Assembly: GCA_025602915.1 (NCBI GenBank)
Contig: JAHLJZ010000004.1
Location: 62,001-126,000 of the forward strand
Length of the DNA: 64,000 bases
DNA from: Paraphysoderma sedebokerense
Lineage: Eukaryota > Blastocladiomycota > Physodermatomycetes > Physodermatales > Physodermataceae
Direction: 5' to 3'
Made by a program: the position numbers and the translations under genes. Shown here piece by piece: positions 35,729-48,285 of this stretch (position 1 is its first letter; each line of letters starts with the position of its first letter). The notes under the pieces are model-generated. The model saw nothing but the letters and a program-made list of their open reading frames with translations. It did not search any database and was not told the origin of the DNA.

Positions 35729-38074
35729 ATGTCGCAAGAAAGTCCTTTCATTCATGGAGATGGATCAACCTTAACCTTGTCGAATTTCCCGAAGAATTCG
35801 ATATTGCAAGGTGTGTTTCATTTTCTTCCATTTGTTAACAGATGTCATGATCCTTGATATCACTTCGGTTTCAATTTTAGTGTTTAGTTGCTGATGTGGC
35901 TGAGAGGAGTTTTTTGTCTTCATACAGTTGAAAAATGGCAATTGCCGTCCATAAGGAAATTGCTCGCTTTCGATAACTAATTCATACTCAATTACCTCAA
36001 TTAACTACAGAATCTCAAACTCTCTCCACATCATCGACGGATCCTCTGCCCACCCCTTCCCGTTTTCTGAAAGAATGCGGAGAATTCCCTTTACAAACTC
36101 CAGGATTGTTGACAAGTAGCTTGACGATTGAATCGTTCAATCCATTCGAAGCAACCTTTGCTGCTCAGACTCCGGTCACTGAAACACCCAATGCACCCAC
36201 CCTTAATAATTCTAATGCTCAGGCAGCGGAGAAGGAAAACGTCGAGGACAATAGTCAACAGCAGCAGGAGCAGGAAACTCGATCATCGTTGACTTCCACG
36301 GATAACGCTGTACCGCAAGAACAGTCGAATCCTCGACATTCGATGGAACAGTCGCAAGCTCAGACAACCACTTCTTCTGTCCTATCTACGAATGCAACAA
36401 ATGCGACCATGGACTCTTCTAGCTTGCCGCAAAATCATCCAGCTCAATATGGTACACGATATTCCACGGGTTCGAGAGAAAGTTCACGGTCAAAATCGCA
36501 ATCGGTTCAACCCTCCGATGCTGAATCGCTATATTCTGTTAAGGAAGAAATTTCATTTGATAAAGTGAGTCAGTATGAACCCTCGCAGAATTCCGCTGTT
36601 TCTACTCCTTATAGCGGAAACACACAACGAGAAGATAGTCAATATGGTAACGGATCGACATCCGAAAAGCAGCCCCCGAAGAAGAAGAGGCGGACCACAA
36701 AGAAGGGGAAGAGAGGGAATAGTGCTAATGTGGAACAATCAGCTGCTTCCGGAGATGGAGATAATAATTCAAATATCGACGGCGGCGATGAAAATATAGA
36801 AGATGAAGAAGAGAGGAGAAAGAGGTTCTTGGAAAGGAATCGAATTGCTGGTTTGTGAAGTGATTATTAGTCTCGGAATTTACGATATACTTGCTTAACA
36901 CCTCCTTCCGCTTTATGTAGCGTCAAAATGTCGTCAGAAAAAGAAAGCTTGGATGGCACAACTTGAGGGTCAGGCCGAATCATTAACGGACCAGAATAAG
37001 CAACTGCTTTCCATTGCTTCGCAACTTCGAGACGAAATTATCACCTTACGCTCTCAGCTACTCATCCATAAGAACTGCGGAAACGGCTGTAACATGGTTG
37101 CGGACTATCTGAGTTTTTGTCCTCCGCAGCAACAGCACCATACCAGTTTGTTGACGTTACCGAGTGTGGTTCCTGCCCCGCCCTTACCCGAAGTTCTGCT
37201 TAATGATAAAGATGATATGGACTTCCCTATGGATATGTCCATGGATTTCGCAGGAATGAATGGTGACGTTACTGCAACAGGCCAAGGAAGAAGCGAAAGT
37301 GGAAGCACAGTGAGTGGAAGCGGTACCGCCGCTAACATTAACGGTACGGGGAATTTGAGTTTTGACAATGGGTTGGGATATACCGCTCAAGTCGCAATGC
37401 CTGTTGCGATGGCGGTACCGCAAGCACTTGTAAATCGGCCTCAGATGAATCCTGCCGTCATAGACAGCGAATCAATTCAGTCTCATGCCATGTCTCAGAT
37501 CCCCAGCACGACTACCAACTCCGGTGCCATCACTAATTATGTTTCTCTGGCGAATACATCTAACAACTCCGCTGCAATTGCCAATTTCGTTTCATTGCCT
37601 AATACATCGGCTTCGAATTTGGCAACCACTTTATCTTCGTCCCCTACTTCCACAGATGACACTATCTCTAGCCAGCGCCAGCAAACTGGATTGTCCGATT
37701 CAAAGTCTCAATCATCGGCTCCCACTAACCTTACAGATTCTAATGGTTCGGCGGTCCAGTTCGGTGCTCCGAACTCAACTTCTATTCCTACACAGATTCC
37801 TCAGTCTCTCACCGATCCGCAGATCTCAAACCCGGTTCAAGCATTACACCAGCTATCCCAAATATCGCAGACTGCCTTAGATCATTCACGTCCTCCACCC
37901 GCCTCATACCAGATGTCTTCTCAGCCACAATCGAATGGAAATGTACAAAATCAGCCTTCCATGACATCTGTTCATTCTATTTCGGCGATGCAACAACCAT
38001 ATCACCAGGGTAATGGTCAATTCTCACAGCCATACCCTGTTGCTGTATCTGGTACATATAGTAATCTTCAATGA
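35729..38074 (+). CDS. bZIP transcription factor, ATF/CREB (Atf1/ATF-2) type
   Basis: Three exons, 35729-35810, 36011-36850 and 36921-38074, give 691 aa. The basic region spans the second intron and reads RRKRFLERNRIA + ASKCRQKKKAW, the ATF-2/Atf1 signature. It is followed by a leucine zipper (heptads through LEGQAESLTDQNKQLLSIA) and the CGNGCN segment after it. N-terminal residues PTPSRFLKECGEFPLQTPG are reminiscent of the phospho-acceptor segment in Atf1 homologues. The C-terminal 300 residues are Ser/Gln/Asn-rich and disordered, probably activating. Such factors bind TGACGTCA and act downstream of stress MAP kinases. Intron 2 falls between the basic-region halves, which also supports the gene model. 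Confidence 0.9.
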
Positions 38075-38990
38075 ACTCATATTTCTGGTTCTGTTCTGTC
38101 CTGAATGAGTTGAAATGTAGTTTAGTGAAAGTGTAACATACTATTTCTGGGTGCGTGAGTAGGAATGAGAGAGGGCAAGGGATTGGGTGGTATTACAGTG
38201 CTGTGGATGAGCCCCAGGAATCTATTTTAGTCTGCTCTATGTTATGAAAATATTTTGATATACTATGGAGTATGAAAATGGAGTCGGAACTTGTTAATTG
38301 CAGTATGCTGGAAAAACTATATCTATGTATTGTCCATCCGTCAGGTGAGGGAAATCGGAAATGTATCATCTTGTAATAAATCTAAGTTGAACCTTTGATA
38401 AACTTGGTGTAATATCAATGTCGAAAGAGAAGTTGAATTTGATACCGAAATTCCATACTCCTGAATCCATTATTCTCGTGCCCACGCGAGTCCGGCCCCT
38501 CCAAGTTAGTTGAATGGAGGATGAGTTCACTACGAACTATTTACTGAATAGAATTGTACTATTATTGAACAAATATATTGGCATTTTTATCTCATGTGCT
38601 TGTTTATCTTTGTGTCGCAGTCTGCATGAGGGTGAATGGAATGCAGCGATACCAGGGATGTCTACTGCTAATCGACGGCTCTAGTGCCGCGGGAGTGACA
38701 TATACTGCAGAAAGTGAGGATAGGGAGGGCATATGGACGGAATGATGGGAAGGCAGTGCGAGGATGATTGGGGAGTGAGCATAAATTGATATTGCTAGCG
38801 GAGCGTCCAGGGTTGACGTGTCTCCTGCTGCACGCGAGAGGGGAATTCCATCTCCAACGCTCCCTCGTCCGACGATAGATGCATTCGAATTCCTCGCTCT
38901 CGGCGTATGAAACCCTCCCGCAGCTCTGACTGAATTCATCCCTTCCTCTGCTCCTGTAGCCCTCGTCTTTCTGCTCTCGTAGACGCACCC
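38075..38990. other. intergenic region
   Basis: About 915 bp between the bZIP stop and the ankyrin gene start. Minus frames at 38604-39220 are the complements of GC-richer sequence and show no protein pattern. Confidence 0.4.
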
Positions 38991-41690
38991 ATGGAGGTAG
39001 CAACTGCCAGCCTCAAGCATTCCTCCTCGGAATCCTCCGAATACTCCGTGGGATCCGCTGTGTCTGACACTTCTGCAGACGAAATTCCTGAAGTTGAAGC
39101 CGCTATATTCACAGCCATCAATGATGGAAACCGTATTGCTTTAGCTAAAATATTCACAACCGCAAGTTCCTCCACCATCTCACAAATTCTGTTAACATCC
39201 ATTAACCCGAACCTCGACAAATTCTACCATCACGAGCCAGAAATATTAGTAGACGCTAATGAACTGCTGGGTCCTTCTGTGTCTCATTTGAACGCTATGC
39301 AGATTGCATGCTTGCTCGGCGACGAGGAAATAGCAATGGATATTCTGGAATATATGGCAAAAGAGGCCGAAGAAATGGAGTCTAAAATGATTCTATACAC
39401 GTTTCTAGGTTCAATGTGGGGAAATGGAAACACAACACTTCATTTAGCTAGTTTCTTAGGAATGGCAGACTTGGTCAAAAGGCTGCTAGAGTTGGGTGCT
39501 AACGGTAATAAGAGAAATGATAGGAAATACACTGCTGTTGACTGCGCTGACGACGACACGACGAGGAGGTTATTCCTTACAGTACAACAAGGTAAGTCTT
39601 GCATAAATAGCAGTATTTTCCAACTATTATAACTGACTTCATATAATGCTATTTTTTACTTTTGTCGGCACTTTTTGTTTGATAACTTTACGAATATCAA
39701 ATAACCGGTATTAGTAACCCGTCGCGACACAGCGCCAGCATCACCAGCCTTGACAGAGGCAGTTAATAAATTACGACGGACAGCATCATTACGAGAAACT
39801 GCCAAGTCGAATTCTGCACAATCCCAGAGGACAACCAGTTTGTTTGTTGCTAAAACGGCCTCTACCACTTCGCTAGATCAGCAACCGTCCGGTACATCGC
39901 CTACTTCACCCCAGACAAAGGAAAGAGCTTCATCCATCGCTTCTTCGTCATCTCCACAATTACAGCAATCACCCCAAAAACCTAAACAGAAGAAAAAAGT
40001 GTCTTTTGATGCCGCCACAACTCTCATGTACTCTGCTCAATCCGGTGATTTTGAAACTTTGAAATCGATATTGTCGGACCCGAAACATAATTTATCACCT
40101 AATTATCAGACCGAATCGAAACAAATGTCCCCTCTTCACTCGGCCTGCTGCTTTAATCACTTGGAGATAGTTAAATATCTAGTCTCCATCGGTGCAGATA
40201 TAAATATAAGGGACTTTGATGATTGGACTCCCCTGCATTTCGCGGCTAGTGAAGGAAATCTGGAGATCGTTAGATATTTGTGTTCGTTCGATCATCTTGA
40301 ATTGGATGCCGAGAATAGTGACGGAGAGACAGTCTTGGAAGTAATCGACGAAGACGAAGACGGCGGAGAAGAGTTGCGACAAGAAATTGAGCGTATGTTG
40401 CTTTTTCGCACACATCTGCTTCAACTTGTCTACAGAAGCTAACATCACATTTTCATTTGTTACACACTTTTAGTGATTTTTGAAGAAGCCTTAACTAGGC
40501 AAGAAGCAAAGGGTATAAAACCGCCTCAACAGACACGGCAGGAAATTCCAATCGACGTTCCGTGCACTTTACCTCAAAAGGCAAAGTCAGCATCGATATC
40601 AGACTCTACAACAGCGCCCACTCCCGCCCCTGTAAAGTCAGAACAGTCAACGTCAAAACCCCCCTCCACATCCACAGCATCTAATCCTCAATCGTCGTCC
40701 TCGGCGCCACAGAAAACCGTACCCGTGACACAGCCAGAAGTCAATACGACATCTTCGGCTCCTCCATCACAACCTCACCCGCCGAAGCCGGCTGTTTCGA
40801 CAAATACAAGAGACGTGAAGGAAGCAAACACAAACCCGACACCTTCCCCTACTGTCCAGCAGCCGACAACGCAAAAAGCGCAAGTCAATGAAATAGTTCA
40901 AACCACATCCCCTGCGTCTTCCCCGTCGAAAGATCAAACATCACCTCAGAGAAATGACTCTACTCCAACCAAAGCTTCAACTCAAATTCCGTCACGAACT
41001 TCTTCACAATCTCAAAGCCAATCTCCAACACAACAAGCACCTTCTTCTCCGATACCACAGCAGCAAGATCCGGAAAGCGAAGAACCCCTTCCATCGACAT
41101 TCCGTATTGCTTCGCTCGTTCAGGCGTGGAAATCACTGGAAACTCAACCAAATTCAGCTACCAGCGCACCGTTCCGAAATCGAAACGTGAGTCAACGAGC
41201 GCTAAACAAGATCAAACAAATGGAAGCAAATGGAACATCTAGTCCCTCTTCCTTAGCGTCTTCAATGATGGATCTAACGTCGAATGGTGGTGGGCCAAAC
41301 TCTGGTTTAGCTTTCAGTGGTAGAAGGTCATCGAGATCACTTGCAAGATTGAACAATGGTTCAAATTCTAATTCAAACGGAAGTGGAAATCAGAGTTCGA
41401 GTCCGACGAATTCTAACGATGCGTCAAGGACGGCTTCAATATCACTATCCGAATCTAACGCAGCCAGTAACTATATCGCGACTTCTTCCCCCTCGACACA
41501 GAATCCTCAGCAGGTGCGTGATCAATTGTCGAGTAATGATAAAGTTCCGAAAAATGACGTTGGCGGTAATTCTGTACAGGATGCCCAAAGCCAACAACAA
41601 GACGCAGAATCGGATCAAGGGACAACTGACAGGTCTAAACTCGAAAGTGTGAGAAAATTAATCGCTAGTTGGAACTTAAAGAAGAAATAA
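38991..41690 (+). CDS. ankyrin-repeat protein with PP1-docking motif
   Basis: Three exons, 38991-39591, 39715-40392 and 40474-41690, give 831 aa. Ankyrin-type repeats include GNTTLHLASFLGMADLVKRL and ELGANGNKRN in exon 1, then PLHSACCFNHLEIVKYLVSI and TPLHFAASEGNLEIVRYL in exon 2. Just before the second ankyrin group stands KKKVSFD, a canonical (R/K)VxF docking motif for the catalytic subunit of protein phosphatase 1, placed as in MYPT1-type regulators (RVxF then ankyrin). A long Ser/Pro/Gln-rich region follows, with a conserved-looking segment STFRIASLVQAWKSLE. The C-terminus SVRKLIASWNLKKK resembles the segment just mentioned (LVQAWKSL), perhaps a paired short helix. A PP1-targeting subunit is a strong inference; partner and localisation unknown. 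Confidence 0.75.
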
Positions 41691-43046
41691 GAGTTGCCAA
41701 TTCAAAATATATATAAGGAGATCACATGTATGTTATTATTTAAAACAGCGAAGAGATTTGTGTTGGAAATTTACGATTGCGCCACCGAAACAGGCAATAC
41801 CGAGTATTAGAACTGGCAGTTTTTCAACGAGCGACACAGAATCATGAAAACTGTAGAAGGAAATCAGAAAAACTAGCCTTATTTTTGTTTATAGTATACA
41901 TACCAAAGCATCCATTTTTCTGGTTCCTACTTTGTTCTTATCCGTATTTCTTCATACAGTAATGCTCTATTTGTTCAATGTTAAAACCTGTTCTTCTCTT
42001 TAATTGGTTCGATATAATGTTAAAAATTTCTTTTGTTTTATGTATCATGTATAGAAAAGATGGTATTTCATAATATAGCATGGCATCTTATTTATTTATT
42101 ATTTACATCCGTATTTTGCATGTTTGGTTTGATTTAACTTGGAACGGCCAAAGATTGGAAATAGCAAGCGTTGTGGGATCCATCAGGTTTGTCGTTGAGA
42201 ACCGACCATTTGTTCCGTTTCTGAAATGCTCTAAGTTTCATCCGAAACATTTTTATTCTGATTCTAATTCTAATCAGTGAAGCTTCCGGATTAATAGTGG
42301 TATCAATTCTTAATCTGATTATCTTGAATTTTTGACATGTTTAATTCCGTGAACTACAATAGCTGTTCATAAAAGTTAGCACCACATGAATTTGACAATG
42401 AACAAACATTGCAACACGAATAGTAGCAATTGAGGTGCACAATATGAAAAAGAGCGTAGTAGAACTGAATTGAATTGAAGTCATCCAACACTCGGGTGAG
42501 TGAGATTATCATCTATTCTGGCCGAAAATCTGGGGACTTCATCGCAAAACAATCAAAGCGCAGCTAAATTTTTAGCTTAAAATAATGACAAAGAATTTTC
42601 TTTAAAGTACAATCGAAAAGAAGAAGTAGATGTAATTTTCCAGCTTTGTGCAGCTTTGTGCAGCTTTGCGCAATTACTTACAATGGCGGGATATCTGATG
42701 GCGTTTCAAGCTGGCTTTCACCATCCGCGTTGAACGTCGGTGTATTGTTCGTTCACTTGCAAATTGGGCTCACTATTCAGACTGAAAGCCGATTGTTGAA
42801 TTATTTTCCGTACAAGATTGCCTATAATATTACTCGATCTGTGAAGTTAGCTTCTTTATGCTGCCCCACGTTCATGGCTTCTATTGATTGAGATCTATTG
42901 AAGCTTCAGCGTACGCATCAATTTTAAATTTGCTTGAAACGGGAATAAGGCAAACGTTCTGTCAGCAATCAGCACAAGCATGTATTATTTATTCTCGAAA
43001 TACATAAAAGCTCTTGATTCGTCTCCCCGAAACCAAGATATCCAAC
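41691..43046. promoter_or_regulatory. long upstream region of the first secreted-family gene
   Basis: About 1.36 kb. It ends in shared promoter blocks: TTCATGGCTTCTATTGAT at 42871-42888, CTGTCAGCAATCAGCAC at 42959-42975 and a TATA-like ACATAAAAG at 43002-43010. At 42640-42670 CAGCTTTGTG occurs in near-perfect tandem triplicate. Frames at 42080 and 42646 are short and not convincing. Confidence 0.5.
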
Positions 43047-44015
43047 ATGACATCAACAAATTTCGGTCTATCCCTCTTTCTTTACTTGGCTTTCCTGCTC
43101 TCATTGACAAATGCGGCACCTCAGCAACCACTTCAGCCTACAGATATGACGCAAGAATGTAGCAAAACCCTCGGGGATGCTGTTGGTGTAGTGTTACGAA
43201 GTTGTGCGCTGCCTGTTGACCAATTAAAACGGAATTTAACTGCTCTTCCAGCGAATCCAGATGATGTTTGTATCTAAAAAAATATAACGCTTCTCTCTGT
43301 GATACAGCCTGAAACTGACCGTTAAATTTGGGTATTCTTACAGCAAATCAGGTTATTTGTCGCTGCTTCCAACACCTTTTGCGCCGCCAACTGTTCCAAT
43401 GACTTCGCGAAAGCCACCCAAGAGGTAGAAAGCAGGTGCAACACATCTAATCCGCCCGATGAAAATGCTCTTTGGTTCTTTAGACATGGTCTTTTCGGAT
43501 CCAGATTGATCTGTCAAAAGGAAGGCGATCAATTATGTATTAATAAGGTTATCGAGCAAGCCAGACAATTGAAGCGGCTTGAAATCGTCTTGCCCTTGGT
43601 GATGCCTCTGTTTACATATAGTCATATGAACGCCATGATCAAAATTCCATCCAGAGATTCTCACGGATGGTTTGAAGCTGGTCTATCACTCATGGAGGAC
43701 CTGATCAGATTGCCCGGCGAGTAAGGATTGTTTTTTTACTTTGGGCAACGGGCATTGCATGATTTTTCAAATGCTAACCCTTATAATCTGTTATCCTTTG
43801 TCAGGCTTGTCTGTGGCAACTGCCAAAAAGCTATTGGAGCTCAAGCATACAGCTATTTCACTGACGTCTACAAGCCCCAGGTTATTGACAGATTAAAGCG
43901 ATTCGATCTTTCCTCTGCTGTTAATAGTATGTTGGCTCTCAACAAATGTTCTGCACCGCCACCCGCACCAAAATCAATTCCGGCCTATGCACAGATGGGA
44001 TCTATGTTCCAGTAG
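43047..44015 (+). CDS. secreted cysteine-rich protein, tandem family member 1
   Basis: Three exons, 43047-43265, 43344-43720 and 43805-44015, give 268 aa. Signal peptide FGLSLFLYLAFLLSLTNA, then APQQP. Exon 2 carries FVAASNTFCAANC, the block PPDENALWFFRHGLFG and LICQKEGDQLCIN. Exon 3 starts LVCGNCQKAIGAQAYSYF and continues TDVYKPQVIDRLK. The Cys are spaced as in the two paralogues at 45281 and 47310. I do not recognise a named domain. Even Cys number, signal peptide and tandem amplification suit a secreted, disulphide-bonded protein active outside the cell. Confidence 0.85.
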
Positions 44016-45280
44016 TGCATTGAATTAGCTCCCCTGATTAACTCAGTATTAGTAGATAAATGTTATATTACTGTGCCAACAATTACACGGCTGTATTACC
44101 TCAATTAGTGTATCACCACTGCCTTGGTTTTTGGCAACCTGTGAAGTTGACACGTTATCATTAATCCCATCTACCAAACCTAGAGGGCCTTACAGAATGA
44201 ATAATTAATCTTTGCATAGTGATTATTTGTAATTAAGTTGTAATAATTGCAATGAACTTAAATTTTCGTGCATTTTTAATACAACTTTCTCGACCAAACC
44301 AATCCCAGTGTTCTTCACAAAGCCTGCCTACGTTGGTCTTTAACCACCTCATCAAACGAGACGAAAATGTCCTACATGTCGCGTATGCTTCCTTTCCACC
44401 AGCACTCAGCTCAAAGCCCACAATAGTCTATCAGAAGATTCATTGCAATGTCGGACATCAAGTCTGGAACCTCCTGTTAGTGTCAGCAACACTTGTTTTC
44501 ATACTATTAGTGAATATTAGGGAATCATTGATAATGTAAATCTGGGTGTATCACTTAAGTCTCTGGAGTCGATCGGGTGTTAGGCGACTAAGAGGAATGA
44601 CTTTTGAAGCTCATTTAAGCAATTGTTATGGTTTTAATCTGAATTTTTTTAGTTGTGACTGTTGGCCCGAATAAAACAACATATAGTGCAATGAGCATGG
44701 TATTGTGGCGGACAAAATTTCAACGCTGACATGAACGGATGGTCAGAGGCTAATTGACAAAACTTTCACGATAAAATAATAATGGAGAAGACAGTAGCTG
44801 TTTCAACCGTCCGCTGGAGCGGTATTTTGCGTAAATTTCGTAAGATTGCCAATAAACTTTAATAGCATATCAGTTTCAGCAGAAAATCAACAGCCCATTT
44901 GTTCTCTGCGGACATAATCCAGCTAGTTGTTGTGATTACTTCATCAAGCTGAAAGATGTCTTTTATGTGAATTTGTTATTCTAGGTAAATAGTTTTGCCG
45001 TGTGAAATCACGTTATACTGGCATCGCTTAAGACAGTTTGATGTGTTAATTTGGTGCTTAGTTTATAACGCGCATACCCATGTTCGTGGCTTCCTATTGA
45101 TGATGTAAACGAAGCTGGTTGCGCATCTTCATTTGTCTTTGCTTAATTCAAGAAGGTCCTACCGTTTTGTTGAAAAGTAGAATGCTGCCGTTATGCGCAA
45201 AGTACATAAAAGCCGTGTCTATCCCATGTTTTTGCAATATCAATTTCTCTACTTCTCCAATCCTCAGATATAAATCCACA
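44016..45280. promoter_or_regulatory. region between family members 1 and 2
   Basis: About 1.26 kb. Shared block TTCGTGGCTTCCTATTGAT lies at 45083-45101 and the TATA-like ACATAAAAG at 45204-45212, 69 bp before the ATG. Frame 44252-44539 has no recognisable pattern. Confidence 0.5.
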
Positions 45281-46255
45281 ATGAAACCAACCACCGCTAC
45301 ACTCTCTCTTTTCCTTTGCTGGGCTTTCTTGGTTTCCATGGCAAATGCCGCGCCTCAACAACCCAAGCAACCTGCTATTGGACCGATCACAGCTAAATGT
45401 ACCGGTGCACTTACCAATTCTGTTCAGACAATCATCAGTTCCTGTGTGAACGATCTGACGCCGCTGGCATTAGCTCCAATTCCTACAAATCCCGAAGATG
45501 TATGTATCTGGGTTGAAACCACCGTCTAATTTATACTTTTTTTACCATAGTGAAAATTAACAAATAATGTTTGCCTCTAATTCAGCAACTTCGAGCGTTT
45601 TTCAATGGTACTACGACCTTGTGCGGCGAGAAATGTTTGGGCACTTTCAATAAGGCAGTGGACCTCATAGATGGCAATTGCTCAACGGCTGGCTCCCCCG
45701 ATGAAAACGTAAAATGGTTTTTTAAACACGCTCAATTTGGAGGCAAAGCCCTGTGCACAAAAGACGGTAATCAGTTGTGCGTCAACAGAGCTGTCGAGCA
45801 GGCAAAAGGTGTGAATCTTGCTACCGACGTGTTACCACTGGTTCAGTCATTGGCAAGTTCAATCAACATGGGCGACCTGATGAGAATTCCCCAAAGCAAC
45901 CCCGACGAACTATTTAACATTGGATTCAACTTTATGGATAGGATGTTGACATCTTTGCCCCCAAAGTAAGGCTCCATAACATTTGATTTGATAAAATTTC
46001 TAGACACCTTTTACTCACATCGATATTTTGTTCCCCTGTAACAGAGTTCTCTGCGGCAATTGTCAAACAAACATGGGATTTCAAGTGTTGAGTTACTTCA
46101 ATAATGTTTACAAACCAGATGTTGTCGACAGATTGAAAATGCCCGATCCTTCCCCAAAAGTCACTTCTCTATTAGTTAAGGCCGCTGGAAAATGTTCTGC
46201 TTCCTCTGCCAAAACGGCGGAATCAGCGCCGGCCAAGGACAAGAAGCGAAACTAA
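45281..46255 (+). CDS. secreted cysteine-rich protein, tandem family member 2
   Basis: Three exons, 45281-45499, 45586-45965 and 46045-46255, give 269 aa. Exon 1 has exactly the same length (219 nt) and phase as in the other two members. Signal peptide LFLCWAFLVSMANA, then APQQPKQP. Conserved blocks: FFNGTTTLCGEKC, SPDENVKWFFKHAQFGGK, LCTKDGNQLCVNRAVEQAKG in exon 2, and VLCGNCQTNMGFQVLSYFNN and VYKPDVVDRLKM in exon 3. The last residues (SAPAKDKKRN) are basic and unlike members 1 and 3. Same secreted family, function unknown. Confidence 0.85.
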
Positions 46256-47309
46256 ATAATTAAAACAGTGTCGTAAAAATGATAAATATAAATATGATAT
46301 ATTTTAAAACTATTATTAATCCTGATCTGTACCGACATTTATTTGTGCGCAATAAAATAAAATATTCCTGTTAAGCAAAATCTGAATTTTCCCTTAAGTC
46401 CCAAAATTATTAGAGCTGGACCTGAGCCTTTGTTTTATTATTCTTTACATCCCTAAATCAGTTGAATAAATAGTACAACGGTTCCAGTACGCCAAGCTTA
46501 ACCGGAAGCACGAAGCCATGCTGCGAGTGCCTAGCATTCTTATGCTAATTTACGAACTTACGTTGGACCCCTTGACCCTTTTCCAATGTGTGCGCATGTT
46601 CAGTCATCTGTGTCTGTACTGAAATTAAAATGCCCGTACAAAATATATTAGCTCTCATGGGAATGATTCAAAATAACTCAAAGAGAAACATAAGACCACT
46701 AAAATTAACGAATTGTTGACAAATCAATTGCATAATATTATACTTTCATCTGACCACCATATCGCTCTCCGTCGCAGCGTTGATAAAAATACACACTGCT
46801 ATGAAAGATTTTTCTTTTAGAAAAGAGAAGATGCAAAGAAGAAACTTTCTTCCGGCCTTCACCACCGTTTAGCGCAATTTCTTGACAATAACATAGCAGC
46901 TAAACAGCACTGATAAATTAAGTATGCTCCAATGCTGTTGTCATTGGTTTTTTAAAATTCAGCACGATTTTATAGTTTATTTTATATTAAATGTACTGCA
47001 AATCTTTTTTCCGAATGAGGAGATTTATTTGCTGCGTTTGGCAGGATTATTGGATGCGCGAAACTAGTTTTAAGATTTTTTTACACGTTGGCCCCTGCTC
47101 GTGGCTTCAAATGATTTATTTCAATAGACACTTCACCGCGGTCTGTCGTACGCACCTAATTAAAATTGCTTAATTGAGGATTCAAGCATATATCTCTGTC
47201 AGCAATCAGCACCAAATCCCTGCTAATGTCTCAAATGGACATAAAAAGCTTCGTTTTCTACGAAATAAATATCATTTCCTTCAATTATCTTCAAAACCAT
47301 CTACACAAA
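46256..47309. promoter_or_regulatory. region between family members 2 and 3
   Basis: About 1.05 kb. Near its end are GTACGCA (47148-47154), the exact 17-mer CTGTCAGCAATCAGCAC (47196-47212) shared with member 1, and the TATA-like ACATAAAAAG (47239-47248). No gene seen. Confidence 0.5.
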
Positions 47310-48285
47310 ATGAAATCAACCACTGCTGCTCTATCTCTTTTCATTTCCTGGGTATTCTTGGTTTCCATGACAAATGCTGCTCCTCAACAGCCAGGCAATA
47401 TTGGACCGCTCTCGGCGGAATGCTCTGGAACCCTTACAAACTCTGTCCAGACTGTTGTGGCATCCTGCGTGAACGAGCTTACAAAACTACAAGGCAATAT
47501 TACCTCTCTTCCGACAAACCCTGAAGATGTATGTGTTTAAATAGTCTCTCTGTTATTCTATTATGTCCTCTTTTAAGTGCGCTAGCACGCGACTGGAAAC
47601 TAAATTTCAATTGCATTTCATAAAGCAAATCAAATTGTTTGTCGCTGGTACGAACGCCTTGTGCGGAGCTAGATGTTTCGATACCGTCACTAAAGCTACA
47701 CAAAATATGGAGAGCAAATGTAATAAAACTAATTCACCGGATGAAAACGTTATGTGGTTCTTTAAGCATGCTCTCTTTGGAGGGAAATTGCTATGTCAAA
47801 AGGATGGCGATCAACTATGCGTTAATAATGCTGTCCAGCAAGCCAGAGGGTTGAACTTGCTTACGGATGTCTTGCCATTGGTAATGCCATTGATTACTTC
47901 TATCAACACCGACACCCTGGCTACGATTCCGCAGAGAAATGCGCACGAATTATTCGATATTGCTGCCACATATATGGATAGCGTAATGACCAAGTTGCCC
48001 GCAGAGTAAGAATTCTTTTCATCCTTGAAATAAAAAAGTTATTGAGCACCTGTTAACATAAATTTCTATAATCTACAAAGACTTGTTTGTGGAAGCTGTC
48101 AAAAGAGTATGGGAATACAAGCTTACAGCTACTTTAATAATATCTATAAACCTCATGTTGTCGAAAAATTGAAGCAACCCGATCCCTCTGCTACAGTCAA
48201 CGCTATGTGGCAGAAAGCTGTCAAGAAATGTCTCACTCCCTCACCGAAAGCCGCGAAATCAGTTCCCGCCAGCGGCGGAAAGTAG
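47310..48285 (+). CDS. secreted cysteine-rich protein, tandem family member 3
   Basis: Three exons, 47310-47528, 47626-48005 and 48081-48285, give 267 aa. Signal peptide LFISWVFLVSMTNA, then APQQPGN. Exon 2 carries FVAGTNALCGARCFDTV, SPDENVMWFFKHALFGGK and LLCQKDGDQLCVNNAVQQARG; exon 3 carries LVCGSCQKSMGIQAYSYFNN and IYKPHVVEKLK. It is closer to member 2 in the signal peptide and to member 1 in exons 2-3 (LCQKDGDQLC, AYSYF), a mosaic consistent with gene conversion or unequal exchange within the cluster. Confidence 0.85.

Noticed and set aside
42080-42891. Possible fourth, decayed secreted-family member upstream of member 1
   Set aside because: The frames carry none of the family blocks (CGNCQ, DENxxWFF, LC-K-G-QLC).
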